Counted from the stretch's first letter, positions 34,354-43,706 are shown. The stretch: 64,000 nucleotides of DNA from an uncultured Bacteroidales bacterium (GCA_949282265.1 CASDOZ010000007.1:1-64000); one strand, 5' to 3'. Translations and numbers: made by a program. Notes: generated by a model not told the origin, from the letters alone.

Positions 34354-36471
34354 ATGGATTTTTCACTGCCGATACAAGATTCCACGTTGGTTTTGACCAT
34401 TATTTTAGGGGCTATTTTGCTTTCGCCGTTGGTTTTCCGCAAACTCCGCATCCCTTCCATTGTGGGACTAATTCTTGCTGGAACATTGCTTGGACCTCAC
34501 GGTGCCGGCATATTGGCATATTCGGACAGCATCAAGTTGATGGGGCAGATTGGCCTGCTCTACATTATGTTCCTGTCCGGCATAGAGATAGACATCAACG
34601 ACTTCAAGCGTAACCGCAACAAAAGCCTCGTGTTCGGTCTGTACACGTTCATTGTTCCCATGGTGCTGGGTGTCCTGTCGGGCATTTACATATTGGATTT
34701 CAGTTTTGTGTCGTCGGTGCTGCTGGCGAGCATGTACGCCTCGCATACGCTGATGACTTATCCGGTTGTCAGCCGCTACGGCCTGACCAAGAACCAAGCA
34801 GTCAATATCACCATTGGGGGCACCATTGTTACGGTGCTGCTTGCGTTGCTTATTTTGGCCGGCATAGCCGGATATTACAAGGGCACCATCGACACGGTGT
34901 TCTGGCTGCGTTTGTGTGGCATGACGGTGTTGTTCTGTTTCATTGTCATGTGGGTTTTCCCGCGCATTGCGCAATTCTTTTTCAAACGTTACAGCGATAG
35001 CATCCTGCAATTCGTGTTTGTCATGGCCCTGATGGCGTGCGGCTCTTTCTTGGCGCAATTGGCCGGCCTGGAAGCTATTCTTGGCGCATTTTCGGTTGGC
35101 TTGTCGCTGAACAAGCTCATTCCGAACCTCTCGCCGCTGATGAACCGCATCAATTTTGTAGGCAATGCGCTTTTCATACCCTTGTTCCTTATCAGTGTGG
35201 GCATGTTGGTCGATTTCCGCGTGTTCTTCAACGGTTACGAAGCTATTTTGGTTGCCGCCGTGATGACCGTTGTGGCCACGTTCAGCAAGTGGCTCGCCGC
35301 CTGGATGACGCAGAAGACATTCGGCATGGCACGTATCGACCGGAAAATTATTTTCGGTTTGAGCAACGCACAAGCTGCTGCCACCTTGGCAGCCGTCATG
35401 ATTGGTTATGAAATCATTCTGCCTTCCGGCGAACGGTTGTTGAACGAGAATGTGCTGAACGGCACGATTATCATGATTCTGTTTACATGCGCCATCAGTT
35501 CGTTCGTCACGGAACATGCGGCGCAGCAATTGTCGGTTTCCGAGGAGGCGGATGCGGAGGCCCCGGAACGGAAAGAACGCATGTTGATTCCGATTGCCAA
35601 CCCGGCCACTTGCGATGCGTTGATGGAACTGGCGGTCTTGATGGTGGAAAACAAAGCCAAGTCGGCCATTTACGCCCTTTCGGTCAATAAATCGGAGTCG
35701 GCTTCTAAGGCATCGGAAAAGTTGCTGGAACGGGCGGCCAAGATAGGTGCGTCGTCCGACAATCCGGTAAACATGATTTCGCACATAGACGCGAACATAG
35801 CCAACGGCATAGAAACGGTGGTGAACGAACGTGATGTGACGGATATTGTCGTGGGATTGCACCGGCCAGTGACAAATAAGGACACTTTCTTCGGGGAAAT
35901 TATTGATAATTTGCTGAAATCAGTCAGCAAGTCGGTGTATGTTTACAAAAACGTGCAACCGATAAACACTATTAAGCGTTTTTTGGTGGCGGTTCCCGCC
36001 AATGCTGAGCAGGAAGCAGGTTTTATAGGCTGGTTTGAGCGTATCCGGCATTTGTCGAAACAAATCGGCGCCAAAGTCTGCTTCTATGCCAATGAGGAGA
36101 CAACGCATGTGTTGAAGCGTCTTTGTAACCGCAAGCAGCGTGGTCTGACAGGTGTGACTTTTGCCGAGTTGGAAGACTGGGAAGATTTTCTGATTATAGC
36201 CAAGGCCATCAAGTCCAACGAATTGCTCGTCATCATATCGGCACGCAAACAGACACTTTCCTACAATAAACTGTTCGAGAAAATACCTTACATGCTGTCC
36301 AGATTCTTTACCGGGAACAGCTATTTGGTCCTGTTCCCGCGCCAAGATGGCACTCGTGAAGCCAGCGGACAGATTTTCAATACGACGGAGAACTCCAATT
36401 CCGATTTTAATTTGATCAAACGCATCCAAACCCGCTTGAAATGGATATTCCGGAAAAGACACAAAAGATAA
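34354..36471 (+). CDS. Cation:proton antiporter (CPA2 family) with C-terminal UspA-like domain
   Basis: 705 aa. The first 400 residues are a CPA2 (KefB/NapA-like) transporter of about 12 helices: LRIPSIVGLILAGTLLGPHG, GLLYIMFLSGIEIDIND, ASHTLMTYPVV and the FIPLFLISVGMLVDFR segment. Residues about 430 onward form a soluble universal-stress-type region (MLIPIANPATCDALMELAV, VVGLHRP). It probably exchanges Na+ or K+ for H+. TATTTTTG (34303-34310) lies about 45 nt before ATG 34354. Its end overlaps the next gene by 31 nt. Position after trkAH suggests a common ion-homeostasis theme. Confidence 0.87.
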   Translation: MDFSLPIQDSTLVLTIILGAILLSPLVFRKLRIPSIVGLILAGTLLGPHGAGILAYSDSIKLMGQIGLLYIMFLSGIEIDINDFKRNRNKSLVFGLYTFIVPMVLGVLSGIYILDFSFVSSVLLASMYASHTLMTYPVVSRYGLTKNQAVNITIGGTIVTVLLALLILAGIAGYYKGTIDTVFWLRLCGMTVLFCFIVMWVFPRIAQFFFKRYSDSILQFVFVMALMACGSFLAQLAGLEAILGAFSVGLSLNKLIPNLSPLMNRINFVGNALFIPLFLISVGMLVDFRVFFNGYEAILVAAVMTVVATFSKWLAAWMTQKTFGMARIDRKIIFGLSNAQAAATLAAVMIGYEIILPSGERLLNENVLNGTIIMILFTCAISSFVTEHAAQQLSVSEEADAEAPERKERMLIPIANPATCDALMELAVLMVENKAKSAIYALSVNKSESASKASEKLLERAAKIGASSDNPVNMISHIDANIANGIETVVNERDVTDIVVGLHRPVTNKDTFFGEIIDNLLKSVSKSVYVYKNVQPINTIKRFLVAVPANAEQEAGFIGWFERIRHLSKQIGAKVCFYANEETTHVLKRLCNRKQRGLTGVTFAELEDWEDFLIIAKAIKSNELLVIISARKQTLSYNKLFEKIPYMLSRFFTGNSYLVLFPRQDGTREASGQIFNTTENSNSDFNLIKRIQTRLKWIFRKRHKR

Positions 36472-37640
36472 AAACTGCTGGGCAGCAGCGTATTCTGGCG
36501 CTTGATGTGTTGCGCGGCATCACGATTGCCGGTATGATAACCGTGAACAATCCCGGCTCGTGGAGCTATGTGTATGCGCCGCTGAAACATGCAGCTTGGA
36601 ACGGCTTGACACCGACCGATTTGGTGTTCCCTTTCTTCATGTTCATCATGGGTGTTTCCATGTATATTTCCTACAAGAAGTTTGATTTCTGCTTTTCGGG
36701 ACAGACTTTCGCCAAATTGTTCCGGCGTTCGGTGTTGTTGTTTCTGATTGGCTTGTTTCTGAATTGGTTCGGGTTGTTCTGCCGTACGCTGAGTGCCTTG
36801 CGGCTGGAGGACTTGTCGTTAGGTGTGAGATTGCTCGAGGCGGCTGTTTACCAATGTGGCAATTTGCGTATTCTGGGCGTTTTGCAGCGGCTGGCTTTGG
36901 TGTCGTTTTTCGGTGCGTTGATACTTTTGTGGGTCAAGCCCCGCCGGGTGCTATGGATTGCCGGGGCTGTTCTGGTTTCCTACACGGCTTTGATGGTCGG
37001 CACGGGCAGTTTGGAACTGACGGATGGGAATATCGCCGCCCGCGTGGATACGGCTTTGCTTGGCGCGTCTCACATGTACAAGATAGAAGGCCTGCCGTTC
37101 GATCCGGAAGGTTTTGTCAGCACCATTCCGTGCATTGCCCATGTCCTGCTGGGCGTATGGGCGGGGCTGCTTATCGATACGGACCAGGGACATGGCATCC
37201 GCATACAGCGGCTGTTCATTTTCGGCACGGTCTGCCTTTTTGCCGGCTTCCTGCTTGATTATCTGTTCCCGATAAACAAAACCTTGTGGTCGTCAAGCTA
37301 CGTGTTGGTTACTTGCGGTTTGGCATCGTTGCTTTTTGCCTTGCTCATCTGGATTATCGACATGAACGGCCGGCGGCGCTGGTGCGTCTTTTTCGAGAGT
37401 TTCGGCGTCAATCCGATGGCTATTTTCGTGATGGCCGGTATTTTTTCCAACCTGCTTGGGAACATCGGGTTTACGCTCGGCGACCGTTATGTAACTTTGA
37501 AAGGTTTCATATATGGTGATTTGCTGGAACCGCTTTTCGGTGCATACTTTGGCTCGCTGGTTTTTGCCTTGCTGTTTATCGTGCTTTGCTGGTCTATCGG
37601 ACATATATTGTACCGCAAAAAGATTTATATAAAACTCTGA
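36441..37640 (+). CDS. Membrane acyltransferase, HGSNAT/DUF5009-like
   Basis: 399 aa with about ten helices. The N-terminus has the family's ILALDVLRGITIAGMITVNNPGSW and PTDLVFPFFMFIMGVSM, matching bacterial relatives of heparan-alpha-glucosaminide N-acetyltransferase (NagX/DUF5009/YeiB-like). Members are thought to pass acetyl groups across the inner membrane to amino sugars in the periplasm, so a role in acetylating or salvaging amino sugars is likely. It begins inside the antiporter gene (31-nt overlap), so it is translationally linked. The next gene, the RibF fusion, starts 21 nt on. Confidence 0.85.
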   Translation: MDIPEKTQKIKTAGQQRILALDVLRGITIAGMITVNNPGSWSYVYAPLKHAAWNGLTPTDLVFPFFMFIMGVSMYISYKKFDFCFSGQTFAKLFRRSVLLFLIGLFLNWFGLFCRTLSALRLEDLSLGVRLLEAAVYQCGNLRILGVLQRLALVSFFGALILLWVKPRRVLWIAGAVLVSYTALMVGTGSLELTDGNIAARVDTALLGASHMYKIEGLPFDPEGFVSTIPCIAHVLLGVWAGLLIDTDQGHGIRIQRLFIFGTVCLFAGFLLDYLFPINKTLWSSSYVLVTCGLASLLFALLIWIIDMNGRRRWCVFFESFGVNPMAIFVMAGIFSNLLGNIGFTLGDRYVTLKGFIYGDLLEPLFGAYFGSLVFALLFIVLCWSIGHILYRKKIYIKL

Positions 37641-37661
37641 TTGGATGGTTGCCGCCTGGTT

Positions 37662-38885
37662 ATGAATGTAGAAGAAGTTCGGACATATTGTTTATCGCTC
37701 CCGTACGCGACGGAATGCCTGCCGTTTGATGATACATCGTTGGTGTTCAAGGTGCACGGTAAAATGTTCGCCTTGTTGCCGCTGGATAGGGTGGAGCTGG
37801 CTATTTCCGTCAAGTGCGACCCTGAGCGGGCGGAAATGTTGCGCGAACAGTACGCTGCAGTGCGTCCGGCTTGGCATTTCAACAAAAAATATTGGAATAC
37901 GGTTTTTGTCGCCCAGGCACCTTCGGAGCAGTTTGTCAAGGAACAGATTGCCCACTCCTACGATGAGGTTGTCCGGAAATTACCGCTTGCTCTGCGTCCG
38001 GCTTATGCCGCCACTATTGGTTTTTTCGATGGCGTGCATTGCGGGCACCGTTTCTTGTTGGGAGAGTTGGGCAATATCGCGCGGCAACGCGGCTTGTCCA
38101 CGATGGCTATCACATTCGACCAGCATCCGCGCAAAGTGTTGTGCAGCGACTTCCAACCCAGAATCTTGACTGAACAGCCGGAAAAAAAAAAGCTGCTGGC
38201 TGCTTTGGCGGATAAGGTGGAAGTACTTCATTTTACGCCGGATTTGGCTGCGTTGACAGCCCACCAGTTCATGCAAACCGTATTGCGGAAACGATTGAAT
38301 GTGAAGACATTGTTGCTTGGTTACGACCACCGTTTCGGTAGCGATTGCCTGACTGACTTTTCGGCTTATGAAGCCATTGGCCGCAAACTCGGCATTGAAG
38401 TGTTGCGGGCCACGCAATATACCGGCGGTATGCAGCATGTCAGTTCGTCCGTTATCCGCAGATTGCTCGAGGCTGGCGATGTGCAGCAGGCGGCTGTCTT
38501 GCTGGGTCGGCCTTACCGGCTGACGGGCGTGGTCGTGGACGGTTATCGCATCGGGCGTAAGCTCGGTTTCCCGACGGCGAACCTGCAACCCTGCCATGCG
38601 GACAAGCTGATACCGAAAGCCGGAGTTTATGCCGTGGGCATACAAATCGGGGACGAACATTATTCCGGCATGTTGAACATAGGAAGCCGTCCTACGCTGG
38701 AGCAACCCGATGCACACATGAGCATTGAGGTACATATTTTCGATTTTGAGCGGGATATTTACGGCCAGACCCTGACGGTTGATTTTCGGCAGCATCTCCG
38801 CGATGAAATCCATTTTACGACCGTCGATGCCCTTCGGCAGCAATTGGAATTGGACAAACAGTCTTGCCGTAGCCTGGATAGATAG
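37662..38885 (+). CDS. ribF: MmcQ/YjbR domain fused to riboflavin kinase/FAD synthetase (RibF)
   Basis: 407 aa. Residues 1 to about 112 are an MmcQ/YjbR (DUF419) domain (EEVRTYCLSLPYATECLPFD, LVFKVHGKMFALLPL, AWHFNKKYWNTV). Residues 117-407 are a complete RibF: FAD synthetase half with TIGFFDGVHCGHRFLLGE and ITFDQHPRKVL, riboflavin kinase half with GRKLGFPTANLQP and GMLNIGSRPTLE. It should phosphorylate riboflavin to FMN and adenylylate it to FAD. No stop or start separates the two parts; the joint reads VVRKLPLALRPAYAATIG. YjbR proteins have a CyaY-like DNA-binding fold of unknown role. Alternative upstream ATG at 37641 would add seven residues. Confidence 0.9.
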   Translation: MNVEEVRTYCLSLPYATECLPFDDTSLVFKVHGKMFALLPLDRVELAISVKCDPERAEMLREQYAAVRPAWHFNKKYWNTVFVAQAPSEQFVKEQIAHSYDEVVRKLPLALRPAYAATIGFFDGVHCGHRFLLGELGNIARQRGLSTMAITFDQHPRKVLCSDFQPRILTEQPEKKKLLAALADKVEVLHFTPDLAALTAHQFMQTVLRKRLNVKTLLLGYDHRFGSDCLTDFSAYEAIGRKLGIEVLRATQYTGGMQHVSSSVIRRLLEAGDVQQAAVLLGRPYRLTGVVVDGYRIGRKLGFPTANLQPCHADKLIPKAGVYAVGIQIGDEHYSGMLNIGSRPTLEQPDAHMSIEVHIFDFERDIYGQTLTVDFRQHLRDEIHFTTVDALRQQLELDKQSCRSLDR

Positions 38886-38954
38886 TGGTTCTTTCCAGCC
38901 TGATAGTTCCCCTGTAAAAACCGTTTGTATTTTCGTGTTTTGTTGAAAAAATAT

Positions 38955-38962
38955 TACCTTTG
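38955..38962 (+). promoter_or_regulatory. -7 element of the first B12-riboswitch transcript
   Basis: TACCTTTG fits TAnnTTTG and lies about 25 nt upstream of the riboswitch P1 stem. The -33 element is not clear. Confidence 0.55.
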
Positions 38963-38986
38963 CAGCCGCAACGGTTCGCTATGTTT

Positions 38987-39156
38987 TGCATCCGCAGAAC
39001 ACGATGAAAAGGGAATCGGGTGAAAGTCCCGGACAGTCCCGCTGCTGTGAGGAAACTCGGGTGGTTCCACTGGTGGAACACCTTCGCGCCACTCTTGCCA
39101 CTGATTTTTTCGGGAAGGCGGTTGTGAATTTCCAAGTCAGAAGACCTGCTGTTGCA
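38987..39156 (+). promoter_or_regulatory. Cobalamin riboswitch upstream of the BtuB-like receptor gene
   Basis: All landmarks of the adenosylcobalamin aptamer appear in order: GGGAATCGGGTGAAAGTCCC then ACAGTCCCGCTGCTGT (39012-39050), TGCCACTG ... CGGGAAGGC (about 39098-39122), and the B12 box AAGTCAGAAGACCTGC (39134-39149). A P1 helix can form between TGCA at 38987-38990 (with GCAG after it) and CTGC ... TGCA at 39147-39156. No terminator hairpin with T-tract follows, and the gene starts 49 nt later, so control by blocking translation is likelier. B12 should shut off the receptor gene and its lipoprotein partner. Confidence 0.93.
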
Positions 39157-39205
39157 TGGTTTATTCACACCTTGCGCCCTCGTGGGATAGGGCAGGACGG
39201 TTATT

Positions 39206-41254
39206 ATGACAGGCGACAGATATTTCGGTTTTTGGGTCTGGTTTCGGGCGTTCGTGCTTATGATGTTCGGTTTTGTGGCAGTTTGCCATGCATCCGACAG
39301 TTTTGTGCTTGACACAACCGTCGTTTACGACATCCAGGAAGTTGTCGTTACGGAAAATTACCGTAATTCAGAAACCCGTTCCACCGCGCCGCTTCAAATC
39401 CTTTCGCAGAAAAAACTGGCATCGCTCAACGCATTGCAGGTGAGCGATGCGGTCAAATTCTTTTCCGGCGTTACCGTGAAGGACTATGGCGGTATTGGTG
39501 GCCTGAAAACAGTTTCAGTGCGCAGTCTGGGTGCTTCCCACACGGCGGTTTCGTACAATGGTATAACACTTTCCGATTGTCAGAATGGGCAAATTGATAT
39601 TGGGCGGCTCAGCCTGGAAAATGTGGACATGCTTTCGTTGGCCAACGGCCAGGGCGACCAGATTTTTCAAGCGGCACGCTTGTTCGCATCGGCGGCGGTG
39701 CTGAACATACGCACATCGGCGCCGAAGTTTGAGGATGACCGTCCGGTAAACGGCAAACTGGCCATGCGCGGCGGCTCGTTCGGCTTGCTGAATCCTTCGG
39801 CATACGTCAATGTGCGGCTGGGTGACCGCTGGTCGATGCACGTGGATGGCGAATGGCTGTACAGCAACGGGCAATATCCCTATCTGTTGCACTACGGTTC
39901 GGCTGGAACGGACAGTGTGTCGCGGGAGCGGCGGCAAAACACCGATGTGAACAATTTGCGGGCGGAAGCCATGTTCTACGGCTCTTTTTCCGACACGGAC
40001 GAAATGCAAGTGCAGGTTTATTACTACGGCAGCGAACGCGGGCTTCCCGGTGCGACGATTTATTACAACACCTTGAATTTTTCCTCGCAGCGTTTGTGGG
40101 ACAACACATGTTTCGCACAGGTCCATTACAAAAAAGACTGGGACAAATGGGCGTTCCGTGTGGATGGAAAATACAATTTCGGTTATACGCGTTATCTGGA
40201 TCCAACCATGCTCAACTCTGCCGGCAGGGAGGAGAACACGTACCGGCAGCAGGAATATTATGTGTCGGCCGGCGGCTTGTACAAAATCATTCCGAACTTG
40301 TCCGTTTCGCTCAATACGGATGCGTTTGTCAATACCTTGTGGGCGGATTTGACGGATTTCTCTTTCCCAATGCGTTATTCTTGGCTGACAGCCTTGGCTG
40401 TCAAGTATGTGTCGAACCGCGTGCTGGCAACGGGCAGCCTGCTCGCCACGCTGACGGAAGAACAGGTGCGCAATGGCCAGTCTGCCGACATTCCGTTCCG
40501 GCTTTCGCCCTATGCCAGCGTGTCCGTGCAGCCGTTCGGGCGTGTGGATTTGCGTGTGCGTGCATTCTACAAGAATATTTTCCGGCTGCCCACGTTCAAC
40601 GATTTGTATTACGGCCGTATCGGCAATCCGGACTTGAAGCCGGAAACGACAAACCAGTACAATCTCGGGCTGACTTACAGCGTGCGCATTGGCCACTACG
40701 TGCCGCTGCTGTCGTTCACCGCCGATGCCTACCACAATGATGTGCGTGATAAAATCGTGGCCTTTCCGAGCAAGAACATTTACACGTGGACCATGCTCAA
40801 TTACGGCAAAGTGAGTATCAACGGGCTGGACCTGACCGGCGAAGCGGCTTTTTATCCGTGGGAAAAAATAGGGCTATCCATTGGAGGCACTTACACCTAC
40901 CAGCGTGCGCTGAATGTTACCGACCCTGACAGCAGGGAATACGGGCATCAAATACCTTATACGCCGCGCGTGTCCGGCTCGGGAAAGGCCGCGCTCGAAA
41001 CGCCTTGGGTCAATTTGGCGTATTCCGTCGTGTGGAGCGGACACCGTTATGCAGTCAACCAGAATTATGCAGAGAACCGTGTGCCTGGCTACTCCGACCA
41101 CAGCTTGTCTGCTTCCCGCACTTTCCATATCGGTCGCATGGAGCTTGCGTGTAGCGTGGAATGCCTGAATTTGGGCGGGAAAAATTACGAAGTAGTCCGC
41201 TATTTTCCCATGCCTGGCCGCAGTTGGCGTGCTTCCGTGCAGTGGAAATGGTAA
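39206..41254 (+). CDS. btuB: TonB-dependent outer membrane receptor, BtuB-like
   Basis: 682 aa with a signal peptide (ending CHA near residue 29). The plug domain carries the TonB-box-like YDIQEVVVTENYRN, then DAVKFFSGVTVKDYGGIGGL, VSVRSLGASHTAVSYNGI and ANGQGDQIFQAARL; the barrel has aromatic strand ends to the final SVQWKW. It sits behind a cobalamin riboswitch and just before a BtuG-like lipoprotein (27-nt gap), so cobalamin or cobinamide uptake is the strong inference. BtuB in Bacteroidetes forms a stable complex with its surface lipoprotein. Confidence 0.9.
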   Translation: MTGDRYFGFWVWFRAFVLMMFGFVAVCHASDSFVLDTTVVYDIQEVVVTENYRNSETRSTAPLQILSQKKLASLNALQVSDAVKFFSGVTVKDYGGIGGLKTVSVRSLGASHTAVSYNGITLSDCQNGQIDIGRLSLENVDMLSLANGQGDQIFQAARLFASAAVLNIRTSAPKFEDDRPVNGKLAMRGGSFGLLNPSAYVNVRLGDRWSMHVDGEWLYSNGQYPYLLHYGSAGTDSVSRERRQNTDVNNLRAEAMFYGSFSDTDEMQVQVYYYGSERGLPGATIYYNTLNFSSQRLWDNTCFAQVHYKKDWDKWAFRVDGKYNFGYTRYLDPTMLNSAGREENTYRQQEYYVSAGGLYKIIPNLSVSLNTDAFVNTLWADLTDFSFPMRYSWLTALAVKYVSNRVLATGSLLATLTEEQVRNGQSADIPFRLSPYASVSVQPFGRVDLRVRAFYKNIFRLPTFNDLYYGRIGNPDLKPETTNQYNLGLTYSVRIGHYVPLLSFTADAYHNDVRDKIVAFPSKNIYTWTMLNYGKVSINGLDLTGEAAFYPWEKIGLSIGGTYTYQRALNVTDPDSREYGHQIPYTPRVSGSGKAALETPWVNLAYSVVWSGHRYAVNQNYAENRVPGYSDHSLSASRTFHIGRMELACSVECLNLGGKNYEVVRYFPMPGRSWRASVQWKW

Positions 41255-41281
41255 GGAATTATGGAATAAATTTATGAAAAC

Positions 41282-43216
41282 ATGATACGGGGTTATAAAA
41301 TATCGCTTTTTACATGGTGTTTGGCCGGATTGTTCGGCCTGTTTGCCTGCAACGACATGGAAGACATGCCGCATGTGGATGCGCCTACTGTCAGTGGCAA
41401 GGGACAGATATATATTCTTTCCGAAGGATTATTTAACTTGAACAACAGCACGCTTGCGCTTTACGATTTTGAGACGCAACAGTTGCAGACCGATTTTTTC
41501 CGGACTTGCAACCAGCGTGGTTTGGGCGATACCGGCAACGATATGGGCTTGTACGGCGGCAAGTTGTACATTGCCGTCAATGTGTCGAGCCAGATTGAGG
41601 TTTTGCAGGCGGCGACTGGACGTTCGCTGGCGCGTATTCCGCTGTTTAATGAGGCCGGTGTCGCACGACAGCCGCGTTACCTGGCTTTCGATGGCGGCAA
41701 GGTGTATGTTACGTGCTACGATGGTTACGTGGCGCGCATTGATACAACTTCGCTGGAAGTGGATGCGTTGGCGGCTTGCGGGCGCAATCCCGAAGGCTTG
41801 TGTGTTGCCAACGGCAAATTGTACGTGGCCAATTCGGGCGGCTTGGACAATCCCGATTATGACAATACGGTTTCCGTAATTGATTTGGCCACATTTCAGG
41901 AACGGAAGCGCGTAACCGTAGGCATGAATCCCGGACGTGTGGCAGCAGATAGCCACGGCAATGTTTATGTCGTGTCTCGTGGCAATTACGATGATGTCCC
42001 ATACCGTTTCCAGAAAATTGATGGTGCAACGGACGAGTTGGCACGCTCGTTCGATGATATTCAGGCGCTCGATTTTACGATAGCGGACGATATTGCCTAT
42101 ATTTACCATTACAACCATGCAAGCGGCGAAAGTTGGGTCAAGGTGTTTGATTGCACGGCAGAGCAGTTGCTGCGCGACAATTTCATTACGGACGGCACAG
42201 TGCTGGAAACACCGTACAGTATCAATGCCATTGGTGGAGATGTGTATATAACCGAGGCCTACAATTTCACGGTTTGGGGCGATGTGCTTTGTTTTGGAAC
42301 GGATGGCCGGCTGAACTTCCGGCTCAATGATGTCGGGCTGAATCCGAACAAAGTCGTGTTGGCGCAGTTGTCGGAAGTTGTGTCCGATACCGTGCAAACG
42401 TCTGGTTCGCCTTATATCAACCGGGTGTGGGAATATATGCCGGCCCCCGGGCAGTTTATCAACACCGAGACTTCGGCATATGAAACGGGCTTTACGGCTG
42501 ATGATGTGCTGGCACAAGCCAATGCGCGGCTGTTGAAGTCGCCGGCAAAAGGCGCCTTGCTTTCGCTTGGCGCATGGGGTGGTTACATTGTTGTCGGCTT
42601 TGACCACACCATTCCGAATGTGCCCGGCAAATATGATTTCAAGGTGTATGGCAATGCCTACAACGGCAGTGCGGAGCCAGGTATTGTGTTGGTTGCAGCC
42701 GATGCGAACGGCAACGGTCTGCCTGATGACGAATGGTATGAACTGGCAGGCAGCGAATACGGCAACCCGGAAGTGTTGGCGGACTATGAAGTAACGTATT
42801 TCAGGCCGGAACAGCCTTCGGACAGCGTCTGCTGGACGGATAACCGCGGGCAGTCGGGTTATGTGCCGCGTGTTTCCTATCACGGACAGGCCTATTATCC
42901 GGCGTGGCTGGAAGCCGGCAGTTACACATTGCGGGGCAAACGTTTGCCGGGGAATGCCACCAATACGGCCACGCCGCCGGCCGAAAACTGGGTTTTGGCC
43001 TCGTTCCCGTGGGGATATGCCGACAACCAGTCCAACGCGTCCGATGGCAGCAATTTCAAAATAGACTGGGCTGTGGACAAAGACGGAAAATCCGTGCAGC
43101 TTGCGGGCATCGATTTTGTGAAAATCTACACAGCCGTGCAGCAGAATTGCGGCTGGATAGGCGAGACATCGACCGAGTTCTGCAACATTGAGGATTTGCA
43201 TTACGGGCAAGATTAG
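41282..43216 (+). CDS. Surface lipoprotein: BtuG-like beta-propeller plus C-terminal domain
   Basis: 644 aa. Lipoprotein signal with Cys23 (LFAC), mature start NDMEDMP with acidic residues as in surface-exported lipoproteins. Residues 40-360 form a YncE/DUF5074-type beta-propeller (repeats such as GGKLYIAVNVSSQIEVL, NGKLYVANSGG, HGNVYVVSRGN). Residues 375-644 are a separate beta-rich domain (GAWGGYIVVGFDHTI, DANGNGLPDDEWYEL with an EF-hand-like loop, GSNFKIDWAVDKDG). BtuG captures B12 at the cell surface and hands it to BtuB; the propeller and position match that role. The fused C-terminal part is longer than a simple BtuG and may bind a second ligand. Confidence 0.85.
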   Translation: MIRGYKISLFTWCLAGLFGLFACNDMEDMPHVDAPTVSGKGQIYILSEGLFNLNNSTLALYDFETQQLQTDFFRTCNQRGLGDTGNDMGLYGGKLYIAVNVSSQIEVLQAATGRSLARIPLFNEAGVARQPRYLAFDGGKVYVTCYDGYVARIDTTSLEVDALAACGRNPEGLCVANGKLYVANSGGLDNPDYDNTVSVIDLATFQERKRVTVGMNPGRVAADSHGNVYVVSRGNYDDVPYRFQKIDGATDELARSFDDIQALDFTIADDIAYIYHYNHASGESWVKVFDCTAEQLLRDNFITDGTVLETPYSINAIGGDVYITEAYNFTVWGDVLCFGTDGRLNFRLNDVGLNPNKVVLAQLSEVVSDTVQTSGSPYINRVWEYMPAPGQFINTETSAYETGFTADDVLAQANARLLKSPAKGALLSLGAWGGYIVVGFDHTIPNVPGKYDFKVYGNAYNGSAEPGIVLVAADANGNGLPDDEWYELAGSEYGNPEVLADYEVTYFRPEQPSDSVCWTDNRGQSGYVPRVSYHGQAYYPAWLEAGSYTLRGKRLPGNATNTATPPAENWVLASFPWGYADNQSNASDGSNFKIDWAVDKDGKSVQLAGIDFVKIYTAVQQNCGWIGETSTEFCNIEDLHYGQD

Positions 43217-43299
43217 TACGGGTTGCCGGTACGAATGTTTGTCTGTTTGCCGGCTACGGCAATTGTTGTGGAATTGTTGATAAAAATAAATCCGGCTTC

Positions 43300-43331
43300 T
43301 TTGCTTGCACGGGAAAAGTTCCTTATCTTTG
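43300..43331 (+). promoter_or_regulatory. Promoter of the second B12-riboswitch transcript
   Basis: TTTG (43300-43303), a 20-nt spacer and TATCTTTG (43324-43331) match the consensus exactly. It starts a transcript separate from the btuB unit, about 100 nt after the lipoprotein gene ends. Confidence 0.8.
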
Positions 43332-43344
43332 CAGACGATTTACG

Positions 43345-43560
43345 CGATATTTGGTTTCCGCTCTCTTTTTCGGGGGAAGGAATGAAAAGGGAATCGGGTG
43401 AAAGTCCCGAACAGTCCCGCTGCTGTAAATGTCGGAGCCGGAAAAATCCGGCAGATTGCATAATCCGCAATGCCACTGGTTTGTAACCGGGAAGGCTATG
43501 CAATCGCAGGCACACAGTTGCCGCCGGCATAAGTCAGAAGACCTGCCAAGTATGTTTATG
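43345..43560 (+). promoter_or_regulatory. Second cobalamin riboswitch, upstream of the DUF4465 lipoprotein gene
   Basis: A fuller aptamer than the first: GGGAATCGGGTGAAAGTCCC, then ACAGTCCCGCTGCTGTAA, GCCACTGGTTTGTAACCGGG with AAGGC, an added stem GATTGCATA/TATGCAATC, and the B12 box AAGTCAGAAGACCTGCC (43531-43547). Outer bases TTGG near 43350 can pair with CCAA after the box to form P1. The expression platform is unclear: 146 nt separate the aptamer from the ATG, including a 14-bp palindrome (43678-43691). B12 should repress the downstream gene. Confidence 0.93.
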
Positions 43561-43706
43561 GTTATCGCTTTCGAGGAAAGAGCATAATCCACGCAATCAG
43601 AAAACGAATTGAAATAAAAAAATCGGAAGCGGCAAGCACGGCTTGTTGCAAATGATTCCCGTTTTGGACTATTTTCTTAATTGTACAATTATAAATAACG
43701 AAGAGT

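Noticed and set aside
34468-35862. A 464-codon minus-strand frame opposite the antiporter gene
   Set aside because: Antisense shadow of a membrane-protein gene; rich in Gln, His and Arg, no recognisable domain.
41429-43210. A 593-codon minus-strand frame opposite the BtuG-like lipoprotein gene
   Set aside because: Antisense shadow; the plus-strand frame has a lipoprotein signal, propeller repeats and sits behind btuB, while the minus one has low-complexity His/Arg/Ile content and no motif.
41282-43216. SusD-like partner for the upstream TonB receptor
   Set aside because: The protein has propeller repeats and no SusD tetratricopeptide pattern, and the riboswitch points to cobalamin, not glycans.
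43678-43691. The 14-bp palindrome TAATTGTACAATTA as a regulator operator
   Set aside because: It is made of A+T-rich bases in a leader and no regulator is known for it; a chance palindrome cannot be excluded.
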